Assembly (NCBI RefSeq): GCF_004761875.1
Contig: NZ_SJEY01000001.1
Coordinates: 124,001 to 188,000 of the forward strand
Origin: Roseovarius aestuariivivens
Lineage (GTDB): Bacteria > Pseudomonadota > Alphaproteobacteria > Rhodobacterales > Rhodobacteraceae
DNA length: 64,000 bases
Reading direction: 5' to 3'
Shown here: positions 8,430 to 17,946 of the stretch, one piece after another
Numbering within the stretch: position 1 is the first letter of the stretch
Layout of the letters: every line of letters starts with the position of its first letter
Notes under the pieces: generated by a model
Told to the model about the DNA's origin: nothing
What the model saw: the letters and a program-made list of their open reading frames with translations, nothing else
The model's database searches: none
Translations under genes and position numbers: made by a program

Positions 8430-8963
8430 ATGTCTCGTATCGGTAAACAACCCGTGGCCCTGCCCGATGGCGTCACCGCCACCGTGTCCGGCCAGACCAT
8501 CGAGGTCAAAGGCCCCAAGGCGACCAAGAGCTTCACCGCGACCGATGACGTGTCGATCGAGGTGGGCGACGGCGCCATCACCGTGACGCCGCGCGGCAAG
8601 TCCAAGCGCGCCCGTCAGCAGTGGGGCATGACCCGCACCATCGTCGCCAACCTCGTGCACGGCTCGAAAGAGCCCTTCAAGCAAGAGCTCGAGATCCGCG
8701 GCGTGGGCTATCGTGCCCAGATGCAGGGCAACGTCCTGAAGCTGAACCTCGGCCTCAGCCACGATGTCGATTTCGAAGTTCCGGAAGGTGTGACCGTCAC
8801 CGCGCCCAAGCCCACCGAACTGGTGGTCGAAGGCCATGACAAACAGCTCGTCGGCCAGGTCGCGGCCAATATCCGCGATTGGCGCCGGCCCGAGCCCTAC
8901 AAGGGCAAGGGCATCCGCTACAAGGGCGAGTACATCTTCCAGAAGGAAGGCAAGAAGAAGTAA
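8430..8963 (+). CDS. rplF: 50S ribosomal protein L6
   Basis: A 177-residue protein made of two similar domains, with the L6 signature [15 protein letters not shown] near residues 150-165. It lies near the factor-binding stalk base and is required late in 50S assembly. AAGGAGG sits upstream. It is followed by rplR after 12 bases. Confidence 0.97.
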   Translation: MSRIGKQPVALPDGVTATVSGQTIEVKGPKATKSFTATDDVSIEVGDGAITVTPRGKSKRARQQWGMTRTIVANLVHGSKEPFKQELEIRGVGYRAQMQGNVLKLNLGLSHDVDFEVPEGVTVTAPKPTELVVEGHDKQLVGQVAANIRDWRRPEPYKGKGIRYKGEYIFQKEGKKK

Positions 8964-8975
8964 GGAACGCGACAG

Positions 8976-9335
8976 ATGGCAAACAGCAAAAGACAACTGT
9001 TCCAGAAACGCCGCCTGCGCGTTCGGAGCAAACTTCGCAAGGTCAACTCGGGCCGTCCTCGGCTTTCGGTGCATCGCTCGTCCAAGAACATGAGCGTGCA
9101 GATCATCGATGACCTCAATGGCGTGACCCTCGCCGCGGCCTCGACCCTCGAAAAGGATCTTGGCTTTTACGGCAAGAACACGCTCGAAGCGGCCGCCAAG
9201 ATCGGCGAGACCATCGCCGAGCGCGCAAAGGCCGCCGGTGTGACCGAGGCCCAGTTCGACCGGGGTGGATTTCTCTACCACGGCCGTATCAAGGCCCTCG
9301 CAGACGCCGCGCGTGAAGCGGGTCTGAAACTCTAA
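8976..9335 (+). CDS. rplR: 50S ribosomal protein L18
   Basis: A 119-residue basic protein with the L18 pattern ([20 protein letters not shown] at the start, and [20 protein letters not shown] near the end). It brings 5S rRNA into the central protuberance with L5. A perfect hairpin follows its stop, and the gap to rpsE (117 bases) is the longest in this block. Confidence 0.97.
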   Translation: MANSKRQLFQKRRLRVRSKLRKVNSGRPRLSVHRSSKNMSVQIIDDLNGVTLAAASTLEKDLGFYGKNTLEAAAKIGETIAERAKAAGVTEAQFDRGGFLYHGRIKALADAAREAGLKL

Positions 9336-9340
9336 AGCGT

Positions 9341-9362
9341 AGGCGGGCAGCCTTGCCCGCCT
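9341..9362 (+). promoter_or_regulatory. Hairpin between rplR and rpsE
   Basis: A perfect 9-bp stem AGGCGGGCA/TGCCCGCCT with a GCCT loop starts five bases after the rplR stop. No T tract follows, so it looks more like an mRNA stabiliser, a processing site or a weak attenuator than a true terminator. Confidence 0.45.
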
Positions 9363-9452
9363 CGATGATCCGGGAGCACCTCCATCAGGGCTCACCTGGA
9401 TTGACCAAACCGGGCGCCACGCCGCGCCACGACAACGAAAAGGACGCCGTTC

Positions 9453-10028
9453 ATGGCAAGAGATGACAACCGGGGACGTGGTCGCGACCGCGACGAAAGC
9501 CCCGAATTCGCCGATCGCCTGGTTGCGATCAACCGGGTTTCCAAAACCGTCAAGGGCGGCAAGCGCTTCGGCTTCGCAGCACTCGTGGTCGTGGGTGACC
9601 AGAAGGGCCGCGTCGGCTTCGGCAAGGGTAAGGCCAAAGAGGTGCCCGAGGCGATCCGCAAGGCGACCGAGCAGGCCAAGCGTCAGATGATGCGCGTGCC
9701 GCTGCGCGAAGGCCGCACCCTTCACCACGACATGGAAGGCCGCCACGGCGCCGGCAAGGTCGTGATGCGCACCGCACCCCAAGGTACCGGCATCATCGCC
9801 GGTGGTCCGATGCGTGCCGTCTTCGAGATGCTGGGCGTGCAGGACGTGGTCGCCAAGTCGACCGGGTCGCAGAACCCCTACAACATGATCCGCGCCACGC
9901 TGAACGGCCTGTCCAAGGAAAGCTCGCCCCGCATGGTGGCGCAGCGCCGTGGCAAGAAGGTCGCCGACATCCTGCCCAAGCGCGACGAGGCCCCGGCCGC
10001 GTCCGACCAAGTAGCCGAGGAGGCGTAA
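9453..10028 (+). CDS. rpsE: 30S ribosomal protein S5
   Basis: A 191-residue protein with the double-stranded RNA-binding-like N-terminal half ([20 protein letters not shown] near residue 25) and the S5 C-terminal half ([19 protein letters not shown]). It takes part in decoding fidelity and mRNA unwinding. An Arg/Asp-rich head and an Ala-rich acidic tail are typical of alphaproteobacterial S5. AAAGGAC precedes the start. Confidence 0.97.
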   Translation: MARDDNRGRGRDRDESPEFADRLVAINRVSKTVKGGKRFGFAALVVVGDQKGRVGFGKGKAKEVPEAIRKATEQAKRQMMRVPLREGRTLHHDMEGRHGAGKVVMRTAPQGTGIIAGGPMRAVFEMLGVQDVVAKSTGSQNPYNMIRATLNGLSKESSPRMVAQRRGKKVADILPKRDEAPAASDQVAEEA

Positions 10029-10031
10029 ACC

Positions 10032-10220
10032 ATGGCAAAGACCATCGTCGTCAAGCAGGTGGGCTCTCCCATCCGCCGCCCCAAGATCCAGCGCCAGACG
10101 CTGGTCGGTCTGGGCCTCAACAAGATGCACCGCACCCGCGAGCTGGAAGACACTCCCTCCATTCGCGGTATGATCAACAAGATCCCGCATCTGGTCGAGA
10201 TCGTCGAAGAAAAGGGCTAA
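10032..10220 (+). CDS. rpmD: 50S ribosomal protein L30
   Basis: A 62-residue L30 with the usual pattern ([19 protein letters not shown], then [20 protein letters not shown]). It starts three bases after rpsE. Normally rplO follows directly; here a strong terminator ends the transcript and about 2.4 kb of unrelated genes intervene. Confidence 0.97.
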   Translation: MAKTIVVKQVGSPIRRPKIQRQTLVGLGLNKMHRTRELEDTPSIRGMINKIPHLVEIVEEKG

Positions 10221-10226
10221 GGCCCC

Positions 10227-10250
10227 GGGCCGCGCTGAAGCACGGCCTAC
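10227..10250 (+). repeat. Dispersed palindrome, copy 1
   Basis: The core GGCCGCGCTGAAGCACGGCC plus TAC lies just after rpmD. It folds as a 5-bp outer stem, a C.A mismatch, a 2-bp inner stem and a TGAA loop. Four other copies occur in the window (10308, 10338, 11131 and 17882). Confidence 0.7.
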
Positions 10251-10259
10251 GAGATCAGG

Positions 10260-10294
10260 CGCCCCGGTCAGGAATGGCCGGGGCGTTTCGTTTT
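10260..10294 (+). terminator. Terminator of the rpmC-rpmD transcript
   Basis: A CGCCCCGG/CCGGGGCG stem (10260-10267 and 10278-10285) is followed by TTTCGTTTT. It lies 40 bases after rpmD and should end the spc transcript, leaving rplO-secY-adk to a separate promoter. Confidence 0.8.
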
Positions 10295-10307
10295 GCCTGT
10301 CCCCGAG

Positions 10308-10329
10308 GCCGCGCTGAAGCACGGCCTAC
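10308..10329 (+). repeat. Dispersed palindrome, copy 2
   Basis: It has the same core as copy 1 (GGCCGCGCTGAAGCACGGCC, then TAC). With copy 3 it forms a head-to-head pair separated by about eight bases, able to pair into one long stem. Confidence 0.7.
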
Positions 10330-10337
10330 CGATCCGT

Positions 10338-10361
10338 TGTAGGGTGTGCTTCAGCGCACCC
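10338..10361 (-). repeat. Dispersed palindrome, copy 3 (inverted)
   Basis: GTAGGGTGTGCTTCAGCGCACCC is the reverse orientation of the core, with the outer stem changed to GGGTG/CACCC while the loop is kept. Confidence 0.7.
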
Positions 10362-10371
10362 CTGTGTTCAA

Positions 10372-11073
10372 TCAGCTGGGCACCACCGCGCGTAACGGGC
10401 TCGACCCAATCACCGCACAGCCCAGCACCTGCTCCAGCGCCGCCGCCAGCTCGTCCACCGTCTGCGTGTCCACGTACCGCCCGCCCGTGGCATCGGGCAG
10501 GCACTTGGCCACCGTCTTGCCGTCATACCCCGCCGCCTCCGGGCTGTTCCAGGAAAACGGGTCATGGACCACGCGGAAGCCGATCACATGCACCGTGATC
10601 CCCGGCCTTTCGCGCGCCAACCGCGCCCCAAGCGCGCAGGGCCGCCCGCCGCAGGTCTCGTTCCCGTCGGTCACCAGCACTACGATCCCGTCGCGCCCCA
10701 GCACCTCCACCGCCGCCTCGACGGACCCCGCCAGCGGCGTCAGCCCGCCGGGCGCCACCCGCTCGACCTCGCCCAGCACCGCCGCCCCGGCATCCGCCCT
10801 TGGCGCAAACCGCAGATCCACGCCCGAACACCCGCCCACGCCGCCTGGCCCGTAGATCAGTAGCCCCACCCGCCGCACCGGCGCGATCCGGGGCATCGCG
10901 CGACCCAGCGCCGCGCGCGCCTCCTCCATCCGCGTGGGCGCGCTGACATCGAACCCCAGCTCGCCCATCGAGGCCGACCCATCCAGCACCAGCATCGCGT
11001 CGCGCGCGCAATCCTGCGCCGCAACGGGCGCGGAAACCGCAAGACAGAGGAGGAAGGGCAGAGCGGGGCGCAT
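10372..11073 (-). CDS. Exported von Willebrand factor A (VWA) domain protein
   Basis: A 233-residue protein with a signal peptide (cleavage near PVAAQ at residue 20) and a VWA fold. The metal-dependent adhesion site is visible: DGSAS at residues 30-34 as the DxSxS element, a Thr near GGLTPLAGS, and VTDGNE as the conserved Asp. Cys pairs (GGC, CGGRPC) could form disulfides in the periplasm. Such proteins bind partner proteins through a divalent metal. It is on the opposite strand to the ribosomal genes around it and is the only minus-strand gene in this block. Its partner is not evident. Confidence 0.82.
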   Translation of the reverse strand: MRPALPFLLCLAVSAPVAAQDCARDAMLVLDGSASMGELGFDVSAPTRMEEARAALGRAMPRIAPVRRVGLLIYGPGGVGGCSGVDLRFAPRADAGAAVLGEVERVAPGGLTPLAGSVEAAVEVLGRDGIVVLVTDGNETCGGRPCALGARLARERPGITVHVIGFRVVHDPFSWNSPEAAGYDGKTVAKCLPDATGGRYVDTQTVDELAAALEQVLGCAVIGSSPLRAVVPS

Positions 11074-11130
11074 CCCTCATGACACCGCGATCCCCCGCCA
11101 AAGGCAAGCCTGCGATGCGCCGCCGCCACC

Positions 11131-11153
11131 GTAGGGCGTGCTTCAGCGCGCCC
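11131..11153 (-). repeat. Dispersed palindrome, copy 4 (inverted)
   Basis: GTAGGGCGTGCTTCAGCGCGCCC lies between the divergent VWA and DMSP lyase genes. The outer stem is GGGCG/CGCCC. Confidence 0.7.
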
Positions 11154-11218
11154 TTGCCGCCACCCGCCGATTGCCTTTCACCGACCGCTCGGGCAGCATC
11201 ACGGCAAAGGATCCGCCC

Positions 11219-11821
11219 ATGCCCAGACCCGCCGCCCTGCAAAACTTCTTGGAAGCCGCGCTCACCGCCTTCGCGGTGCGCGCCACGGATGCGCGGGCAC
11301 AGGCCTCGATCTCCGCCTGCGCCCGCGCGCTAGGCCGTCCCGGCGACATCTCCGACACGCCCGGCGCCCGCCTGCCGGTCTGCGCCGAACTCGCCGCCGC
11401 CGCCGACCCGGCCCGCATGACCGACCCCGCGCTCGAAACCCTCCTGCAGGCGTTCCACGCGCTGGAGCCGCACCTGACCTGGACCCGCCGTCAGGGCGAT
11501 ATGACCCATGCCAGCGCCAATATCGCCGAGGGCCACGCCAACGCGCTCATCCTTGGACCCGGCGGGCTGGAACGGCGCGCCGATGTCTGGCTTGGGGCCT
11601 CTCTTCTGGCCCCATACATGCGCTATCCCGATCACTCACACCCGCCGGAAGAGACCTATCTCGTCCTGACCGACGGCGCGTTCCGGCAGGGCGAGGGAGC
11701 GTGGTTCACCCCCGGCCCGGGCGGTAGCTTCTACAATCCGCCCCATATCCTGCACGCCATGCGTTCCTTCAACACGCCGCTTTTCGCCTTCTGGTTACTG
11801 CGCGCCGGCGATCCGGCCTGA
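11219..11821 (+). CDS. dddQ: Dimethylsulfoniopropionate lyase, DddQ-like cupin
   Basis: A 200-residue cupin. The start at 11219 is chosen for AAAGGA upstream and a family-like length (about 200 residues). The motif YPDHSHPPEETYLVL (residues 136-150) supplies His139, His141, Glu145 and Tyr147, and His179 follows in YNPPHILHAM. Their relative spacing matches the metal ligands and catalytic Tyr I recall for characterised DddQ enzymes, which cleave DMSP to dimethyl sulfide and acrylate. It is unusual in lying between rpmD and rplO and has no other DMSP gene beside it. Other cupin lyases of the same family remain possible. Confidence 0.8.
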   Translation: MPRPAALQNFLEAALTAFAVRATDARAQASISACARALGRPGDISDTPGARLPVCAELAAAADPARMTDPALETLLQAFHALEPHLTWTRRQGDMTHASANIAEGHANALILGPGGLERRADVWLGASLLAPYMRYPDHSHPPEETYLVLTDGAFRQGEGAWFTPGPGGSFYNPPHILHAMRSFNTPLFAFWLLRAGDPA

Positions 11822-11917
11822 GCGCGTCAAGCCCCTGTATTTTCAACCGGAAATGCGGCATACTGCATTCTGGTCGCGGCTTTGCCCGACCGCAAAAAAA
11901 CAGGGGGGAATTTCGAA

Positions 11918-12358
11918 ATGACCAATCCGTATTCCGGCGGCTGCGCGCACGTCAAGGTGACGGCGACGGCAGAGCCGATCGACAATCACGAATGCCATTG
12001 CAACGTGTGCAAGTCCGTCACAGGGCAGCACACCACCCATGTCGCCTTCTTCAACTGGGGCGATCTCAAGGCCGAGGGCGGCGAGATGAACCGCCAGCCC
12101 TTCAACGCCGACAATCCCGACGGCCCTCTGGAGCTTTGTACCTGCGCCGAGTGCGGCGCCGCGCTGATGCTGGACGACAAGGAAAAGCGCATCCGCGTCG
12201 CCGTGCCCAACGTGATGGGCTATGACGATGCGGCCTTCCCGGACGCCACCTATCACGCGTTCTGGGACGAGAGCAAAGGCTACGCCAAGCCCGATGACGG
12301 CCGCCCTGTCTACGAGGGTCTGCGCCCCGATTTCAGCTGGCCCGCCTCGGCGGCCTGA
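11918..12358 (+). CDS. GFA-family (Mss4-like) zinc protein
   Basis: A 146-residue protein from ATG 11918 (GGGGGGAA upstream). Cys residues in GGCAH (residue 8), CHCNVC (about 27-32) and CAEC (about 83-86) match the GFA/CENP-V zinc-binding fold first described for glutathione-dependent formaldehyde-activating enzyme. Most members are of unknown function, and a formaldehyde role should not be assumed. It follows the DMSP lyase by 97 bases on the same strand and precedes rplO; co-transcription with the lyase is possible. Confidence 0.82.
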   Translation: MTNPYSGGCAHVKVTATAEPIDNHECHCNVCKSVTGQHTTHVAFFNWGDLKAEGGEMNRQPFNADNPDGPLELCTCAECGAALMLDDKEKRIRVAVPNVMGYDDAAFPDATYHAFWDESKGYAKPDDGRPVYEGLRPDFSWPASAA

Positions 12359-12502
12359 ACGCCCCGTCTTTCTGACTGATCGCCCCTTGCCCGGCCGGCA
12401 CCGCAGGGCAGGGGGCCTTGCGACGCGGCCACCCCGGTCAGCCATAGCCGGCACGCCATTCCATGCGCCTGCCGCCCGTGAAGGCGCGCCTTTAGCCGCC
12501 CC

Positions 12503-12529
12503 TTGAAAGGCGCGCGCATCCCGTCTATA
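12503..12529 (+). promoter_or_regulatory. Candidate promoter of rplO-secY-adk
   Basis: TTGAAA (12503-12508) and TATACG (12524-12529) are 15 bases apart, about 100 bases before rplO. A promoter is expected here because the upstream ribosomal transcript terminates at 10294. The overlapping repeat of GGCGCGCC-like sequence at 12483-12515 could also fold. Confidence 0.4.
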
Positions 12530-12629
12530 CGCCCGCAGGTGGTCTTTCGGGACCATGGAATCACATATCGGCATGCCGTGGTTGGCCCCACCGCTTCGGG
12601 GGTCACATCCGGCTTCAGGAGAAGCGAAC

Positions 12630-13115
12630 ATGAAACTGCATGAACTGCGCGACAACGAAGGCGCAACCAAACGCAAAAAACGCGTCGGCCGTGGCCCGGG
12701 CTCGGGCATGGGCAAGACCGCCGGCCGCGGCATCAAGGGCCAGAAATCCCGTTCGGGTGTGGCCATCGCAGGCTATGAAGGCGGCCAGATGCCGCTCTAT
12801 CAGCGCCTGCCCAAGCGCGGCTTCAACAAGCCCAACCGCAAGAAATTCGCCGTGGTCAACCTCGGCCTGATCCAGAAATTCGTCGATGGCGGCAAGCTTG
12901 ACGCGGGCCAGACCATCACCGAGGACGCGCTCGTGGCCTCGGGCCTTGTGCGCCGCAAGCTCGACGGCATCCGCGTGCTGGCCAAAGGCGACGTGTCCGC
13001 CAAGCTCACGCTCGAGGTGACCGGCGCGTCGAAATCCGCGGTCGAGGCCGTGGAAAAGGCGGGCGGCTCTGTGACGACCGCCTCCGCACCGGCGTCCGAC
13101 CAGACGGCTGAATAA
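12630..13115 (+). CDS. rplO: 50S ribosomal protein L15
   Basis: A 161-residue protein from ATG 12630 (CAGGAGAAG upstream). It begins [20 protein letters not shown], followed by the Gly/Lys-rich arm [20 protein letters not shown]. It is a late 50S assembly protein. It is separated from rpmD by about 2.4 kb of unrelated genes and followed by secY after a hairpin. Confidence 0.97.
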   Translation: MKLHELRDNEGATKRKKRVGRGPGSGMGKTAGRGIKGQKSRSGVAIAGYEGGQMPLYQRLPKRGFNKPNRKKFAVVNLGLIQKFVDGGKLDAGQTITEDALVASGLVRRKLDGIRVLAKGDVSAKLTLEVTGASKSAVEAVEKAGGSVTTASAPASDQTAE

Positions 13116-13166
13116 GAGGTTGTGAGCGGGCGTCTCGCCCCTTACATAACTTCCTAGTTTTTCCAA

Positions 13167-13204
13167 AAACGCCGCCTGGCCGGAAAACGGCTCTGGCGGC
13201 GTTT
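13167..13204 (+). terminator. Hairpin between rplO and secY
   Basis: A 10-bp stem AAACGCCGCC/GGCGGCGTTT encloses an 18-base loop that itself holds CCGG repeats. There is no T tract, so partial attenuation or mRNA processing ahead of secY is more likely than full termination. Confidence 0.5.
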
Positions 13205-13232
13205 GCCATAACAAAGCAAAAAGAGACCGCGC

Positions 13233-14593
<1,361 letters not shown>

Positions 14594-14597
<4 letters not shown>

Positions 14598-15238
14598 ACA
14601 TCATTCTCCTCGGACCGCCGGGCGCCGGCAAAGGCACTCAGGCACAGATCCTCGTCGAGGCCCGCGGCATGACCCAGCTTTCCACCGGCGACATGCTGCG
14701 CGAGGCCAAGGACAGCGGTACGGAAATGGGACAGATCGTGGCCGACGTGATGGCGCGCGGCGATCTCGTGACCGACGATATCGTGATCGGGCTGATCCGC
14801 GAAAAGCTCGCCAGCGACAGCGGCGCGGGCTTCATCTTCGACGGATTTCCCCGCACACTTGCGCAGGCCGATGCGCTGGCCGATCTCCTGTCCGACGTGG
14901 GTCAGACGCTCGATGCCGTGATCGAAATGCGCGTCGACGACGAGGCGCTGGTCAAGCGCATCACCGCGCGCTCGACCTGCGGCGGCTGCGGCGCGGTCTA
15001 TAACGACATCACCAAGCCCTGGCCCGAAGACGGCAAATGCGCCAATTGCGGCTCGACCGAGGTCAAGCGCCGCTCGGACGACAACGAGGACAGCCTCAAG
15101 CAGCGGCTGATGGAATACTACAAGAAGACCTCGCCGCTCATCGGCTACTATCACGCCAAGGGCACGCTCAAATCCATCGACGGGCTGGGCGAGATCGACG
15201 AGGTCAAAGCGCGCATCACCGGGGCCCTGGACGGGTAA
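14594..15238 (+). CDS. adk: Adenylate kinase
   Basis: A 214-residue kinase that interconverts ATP+AMP and two ADP. The P-loop [12 protein letters not shown] is at residues 7-18, and the AMP-binding DGFPRTLAQ is near residue 84. The lid domain carries two Cys pairs (CGGC and CANC), so it is the zinc-bound long form. It overlaps secY by four bases. Confidence 0.97.
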
Positions 15239-15254
15239 GGCGGACGCGCCCGCC

Positions 15255-15608
15255 ATGCGCCTTCGCCCTCAGCAGGAATTCGACGTCCGCTCGCCGTTGC
15301 TGGATTTCCTGCTGACCGCCGAAACGCGCCCCGGCATGTATTACGGCGCTTACGAGCTCGGGGCCGTGCACAAAACCCTGCATGGCTGGATGATGCACCG
15401 CGCCGTCACGGGCGACGACGACCCCTTCGCCGAGCTGTTCGCCGACTTCCACGCCTTCGTCTCGCAGCGGCTCGGGGATGACCGCAGCTGTGGCTGGGCC
15501 GCGATGATCGCCGCCGCCACGCCTTCCGACCGTGACGCCTTCGCGCTGTTCATGACGCTCGTCCGAGAGCTCGCCGCCACGCGCTTTGCCCCGCCTTCCA
15601 CGCCGTGA
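15255..15608 (+). CDS. Conserved-looking hypothetical protein after adk
   Basis: A 117-residue soluble protein starting 16 bases after adk, so probably in the same transcript. It begins MRLRPQQEFDVRSPLLDFLL and has an aromatic, acidic middle (DDDPFAELFADFHAFVSQRL). No domain is recognised and there is no signal or membrane segment. The antisense open frame is considered a shadow. Confidence 0.6.
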   Translation: MRLRPQQEFDVRSPLLDFLLTAETRPGMYYGAYELGAVHKTLHGWMMHRAVTGDDDPFAELFADFHAFVSQRLGDDRSCGWAAMIAAATPSDRDAFALFMTLVRELAATRFAPPSTP

Positions 15609-15775
15609 GGGTCGGGTATTGCGGCCCCGGTCACTCGCCAAAGGTGGCAGCGCCGAAGACCTTGTTGATCTTCTCCGCCGCCGTCTTCGTCCTGGGGCGG
15701 CGCAACACGATGGGCGTCTTTTCGCGTGCCGGCGACGCTGTCCGGACCGGTAAACCAAATCGGCCGGGAAATATC

Positions 15776-15815
15776 TTGACACAGGGTTGACGCTCCGCCC
15801 GTTTCCTCCTAACCA
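15776..15815 (+). promoter_or_regulatory. Candidate promoter of rpsM-rpsK-rpoA
   Basis: Two overlapping -35-like elements, TTGACA (15776) and TTGACG (15787), occur. The second is 17 bases from TAACCA (15810-15815), a weak -10. It lies about 160 bases before rpsM, where a promoter is expected because adk and rpsM are far apart. Confidence 0.4.
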
Positions 15816-15841
15816 GCACCATCTCAACTGAGACCATGATT

Positions 15842-15951
15842 CCCGTTGCGGGTCGCGCCCGCCAGTGAATCTGACCACCTGAATTCAGCTGCGGCCCGAT
15901 GCATCACGCTCGGGCCTACGTTGTGAAAAAAGGTTCTGGAGCTACGGAACC
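15842..15951 (+). promoter_or_regulatory. Structured leader hairpins before rpsM
   Basis: Three stems lie in order: CCCG/CGGG (15842-15852), GGCCCGA/TCGGGCC (15893-15916, 10-base loop) and GGTTC/GAACC (15932-15951). They fall between the candidate promoter and the rpsM start, as expected for a ribosomal protein-responsive leader, but there is no proof of such control. Confidence 0.4.
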
Positions 15952-15972
15952 GCAACGAAAAGGATATATGAT

Positions 15973-16341
15973 TTGGCACGTATCGCCGGCGTAAACATCC
16001 CGACCCACAAACGGGTCCCGATCGCCCTCACCTACATCACCGGTATCGGTCACTCCTCGGCCCGCTCGATCTGCGAGGCGGTCAACATCGACCCGGCCCG
16101 CCGCGTCAACGAACTGTCGGATACCGAAGTCGTGGCCATGCGCGAGCATATCGACGCCAACTACACCGTCGAAGGCGATCTGCGCCGCGAGGTGCAGATG
16201 AACATCAAGCGTCTGATGGATCTCGGCTGCTACCGCGGCCTGCGCCACCGTCGCAACCTGCCCGTTCGCGGCCAGCGCACGCATACCAACGCGCGCACCC
16301 GCAAAGGCCCGGCGAAACCCATCGCCGGCAAGAAGAAATAA
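15973..16341 (+). CDS. rpsM: 30S ribosomal protein S13 (TTG start)
   Basis: A 122-residue S13 with the invariant N-terminus [14 protein letters not shown] and the basic tail [19 protein letters not shown]. The N-terminal alignment forces initiation at TTG 15973, eight bases after AAAGGA (15959-15964). An ATG at 15968 is in another frame and opens only eight codons. S13 contacts the P-site tRNA and bridges to L5. It is followed by rpsK after 15 bases. Confidence 0.95.
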   Translation: MARIAGVNIPTHKRVPIALTYITGIGHSSARSICEAVNIDPARRVNELSDTEVVAMREHIDANYTVEGDLRREVQMNIKRLMDLGCYRGLRHRRNLPVRGQRTHTNARTRKGPAKPIAGKKK

Positions 16342-16356
16342 GGGAGGGCTGAGACA

Positions 16357-16746
16357 ATGGCACGAGATACCCGTCGCACCAAGCGCAAGGTTTCCAAGAA
16401 CATCGCCACAGGCGTGGCGCATGTGAACTCATCCTTCAACAACACCAAGATCCTGATCTCGGACGTGCAGGGCAACGCAATCGCGTGGTCGTCGGCCGGC
16501 ACGATGGGCTTCAAGGGCTCGCGTAAATCGACGCCCTACGCCGCACAGATGGCCGCCGAGGATGCGGGCCGCAAGGCGCAGGAACACGGCATGAAGACCC
16601 TTGAGGTCGAAGTGCAGGGCCCCGGGTCCGGTCGTGAATCCGCGCTGCGCGCCCTCGCCGCCGTGGGCTTCAACATCACGTCCATTCGCGACGTGACCCC
16701 GATTGCCCATAACGGCTGCCGCCCGCCGAAGCGCCGCCGGGTCTGA
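16357..16746 (+). CDS. rpsK: 30S ribosomal protein S11
   Basis: A 129-residue protein with S11 signatures ([18 protein letters not shown] near residue 20 and [20 protein letters not shown] at the end). It forms part of the 30S platform and the E-site mRNA path. AGGGAGGG sits upstream. A hairpin separates it from rpoA. Confidence 0.97.
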   Translation: MARDTRRTKRKVSKNIATGVAHVNSSFNNTKILISDVQGNAIAWSSAGTMGFKGSRKSTPYAAQMAAEDAGRKAQEHGMKTLEVEVQGPGSGRESALRALAAVGFNITSIRDVTPIAHNGCRPPKRRRV

Positions 16747-16765
16747 TCGACAGTATTTTCCGGGT

Positions 16766-16791
16766 GGGGCCGCGTGAATTTTCACGGCCCC
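16766..16791 (+). promoter_or_regulatory. Hairpin between rpsK and rpoA
   Basis: A GGGGCC/GGCCCC stem continues through a 2-base bulge into GTGAA/TTCAC with a TT loop. There is no T tract. It may modulate the amount of rpoA mRNA relative to the ribosomal genes. Confidence 0.4.
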
Positions 16792-16864
16792 ATTCCGTCA
16801 TTTTGAAACCTCGGGCGTTCCCGGCCTTTGGACATGGGGCTGAGAACAGGAATGGAGGGATCGC

Positions 16865-17881
16865 ATGATCCATAAGAATTGGGCTGAACTCATCAAGCCG
16901 ACCCAGCTTGACATCAAGCCGGGCAATGACCCGCTGCGTCAGGCCACCGTCGTGGCCGAACCGCTCGAGCGCGGTTTCGGCCTTACCATGGGCAACGCGC
17001 TGCGCCGCGTGCTTCTGTCGTCGCTGCAGGGCGCGGCCATCACCTCGGTGCAGATCGACAACGTGCTGCACGAGTTTTCCTCGGTCGCCGGTGTCCGCGA
17101 GGACGTGACCGACATCGTCCTGAACCTCAAGGGCGTCGCCATCCGCATGGAAGTCGAAGGACCCAAGCGCCTGTCGATCTCGGCAAAGGGGCCGGGCGTC
17201 GTCACCGCCGGCGACATCACCGACAGCGCCGGCATCGAGATCCTGAACAAGGACCACGTGATCTGCCACCTCGACGAGGGCGCGGATCTCTTCATGGAAC
17301 TGACCGTCAACACCGGCAAGGGCTACGTTGCCGCCGACAAGAACAAGCCCGAAGACGCGCCCATCGGCCTCATCGCCATCGACGCGATCTACTCGCCGGT
17401 CGTGAAGGTCAGCTACGACGTGCAGCCCACCCGCGAGGGCCAGGTGCTCGACTATGACAAGCTGACCATGAAGCTCACGACCGACGGCTCGCTGACGCCC
17501 GAGGACGCCGTGGCCTACGCCGCGCGCATCCTGCAGGACCAGCTGTCGATCTTCGTCAACTTCGACGAGCCGGAGTCGGCCACCCGCCAGGACGACGACG
17601 ACGGTCTGGAGTTCAACCCGCTGCTCCTCAAGAAGGTGGACGAACTGGAACTGTCGGTGCGCTCGGCGAACTGCCTGAAGAACGACAACATCGTCTATAT
17701 CGGCGACCTCATCCAGAAGACCGAAGCCGAGATGCTCCGCACGCCGAACTTCGGCCGCAAGTCGCTCAACGAGATCAAGGAAGTGCTCTCGGGCATGGGT
17801 CTGCATCTCGGCATGGATGTCGAGGACTGGCCGCCGGACAATATCGAGGACCTCGCCAAGAAGTTCGAAGACCAGTTCTGA
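16865..17881 (+). CDS. rpoA: RNA polymerase alpha subunit
   Basis: A 338-residue protein with the assembly domain in the first 235 residues ([20 protein letters not shown] near residue 37) and the C-terminal DNA/activator-binding domain ([17 protein letters not shown], then [14 protein letters not shown]). It dimerises to start RNA polymerase assembly. GGAGGGATCGC precedes ATG 16865. Copy 5 of the dispersed palindrome begins immediately after its stop. Confidence 0.98.
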   Translation: MIHKNWAELIKPTQLDIKPGNDPLRQATVVAEPLERGFGLTMGNALRRVLLSSLQGAAITSVQIDNVLHEFSSVAGVREDVTDIVLNLKGVAIRMEVEGPKRLSISAKGPGVVTAGDITDSAGIEILNKDHVICHLDEGADLFMELTVNTGKGYVAADKNKPEDAPIGLIAIDAIYSPVVKVSYDVQPTREGQVLDYDKLTMKLTTDGSLTPEDAVAYAARILQDQLSIFVNFDEPESATRQDDDDGLEFNPLLLKKVDELELSVRSANCLKNDNIVYIGDLIQKTEAEMLRTPNFGRKSLNEIKEVLSGMGLHLGMDVEDWPPDNIEDLAKKFEDQF

Positions 17882-17904
17882 GGGCGCGCTGAAGCACGCC
17901 CTAC
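17882..17904 (+). repeat. Dispersed palindrome, copy 5
   Basis: GGGCGCGCTGAAGCACGCCCTAC starts at the base after the rpoA stop. The outer stem is GGGCG/CGCCC and the TGAA loop is kept. Confidence 0.7.
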
Positions 17905-17946
17905 GGCTTGACCGGTCGGGCGTGCCTCGCTAAGGCCGCTTCGAAC

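Larger units (their letters stand above)
15609..15972 (+). other. Leader region of the rpsM operon
   Basis: No gene is supported in these 364 bases. The first 160 bases hold only weak open frames. From 15776 there is a candidate promoter and then three small hairpins up to the rpsM start, so this is best read as the promoter and untranslated leader of rpsM-rpsK-rpoA. Confidence 0.5.

Noticed and set aside
8415..10322. A very long open frame (635 codons) antisense to rplF-rplR-rpsE-rpmD
   Set aside because: It mirrors four essential ribosomal genes with strong family matches. High-GC codon bias opens the opposite frame, and it has no ribosome site or domain.
15631..15837. A 68-codon minus-strand open frame before rpsM
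   Set aside because: Basic, with no clear ribosome site or relative. It crosses the candidate promoter of the alpha operon.
16676..17806. A 376-codon open frame antisense to rpoA
   Set aside because: The sense strand is certainly rpoA, and the antisense product resembles nothing.
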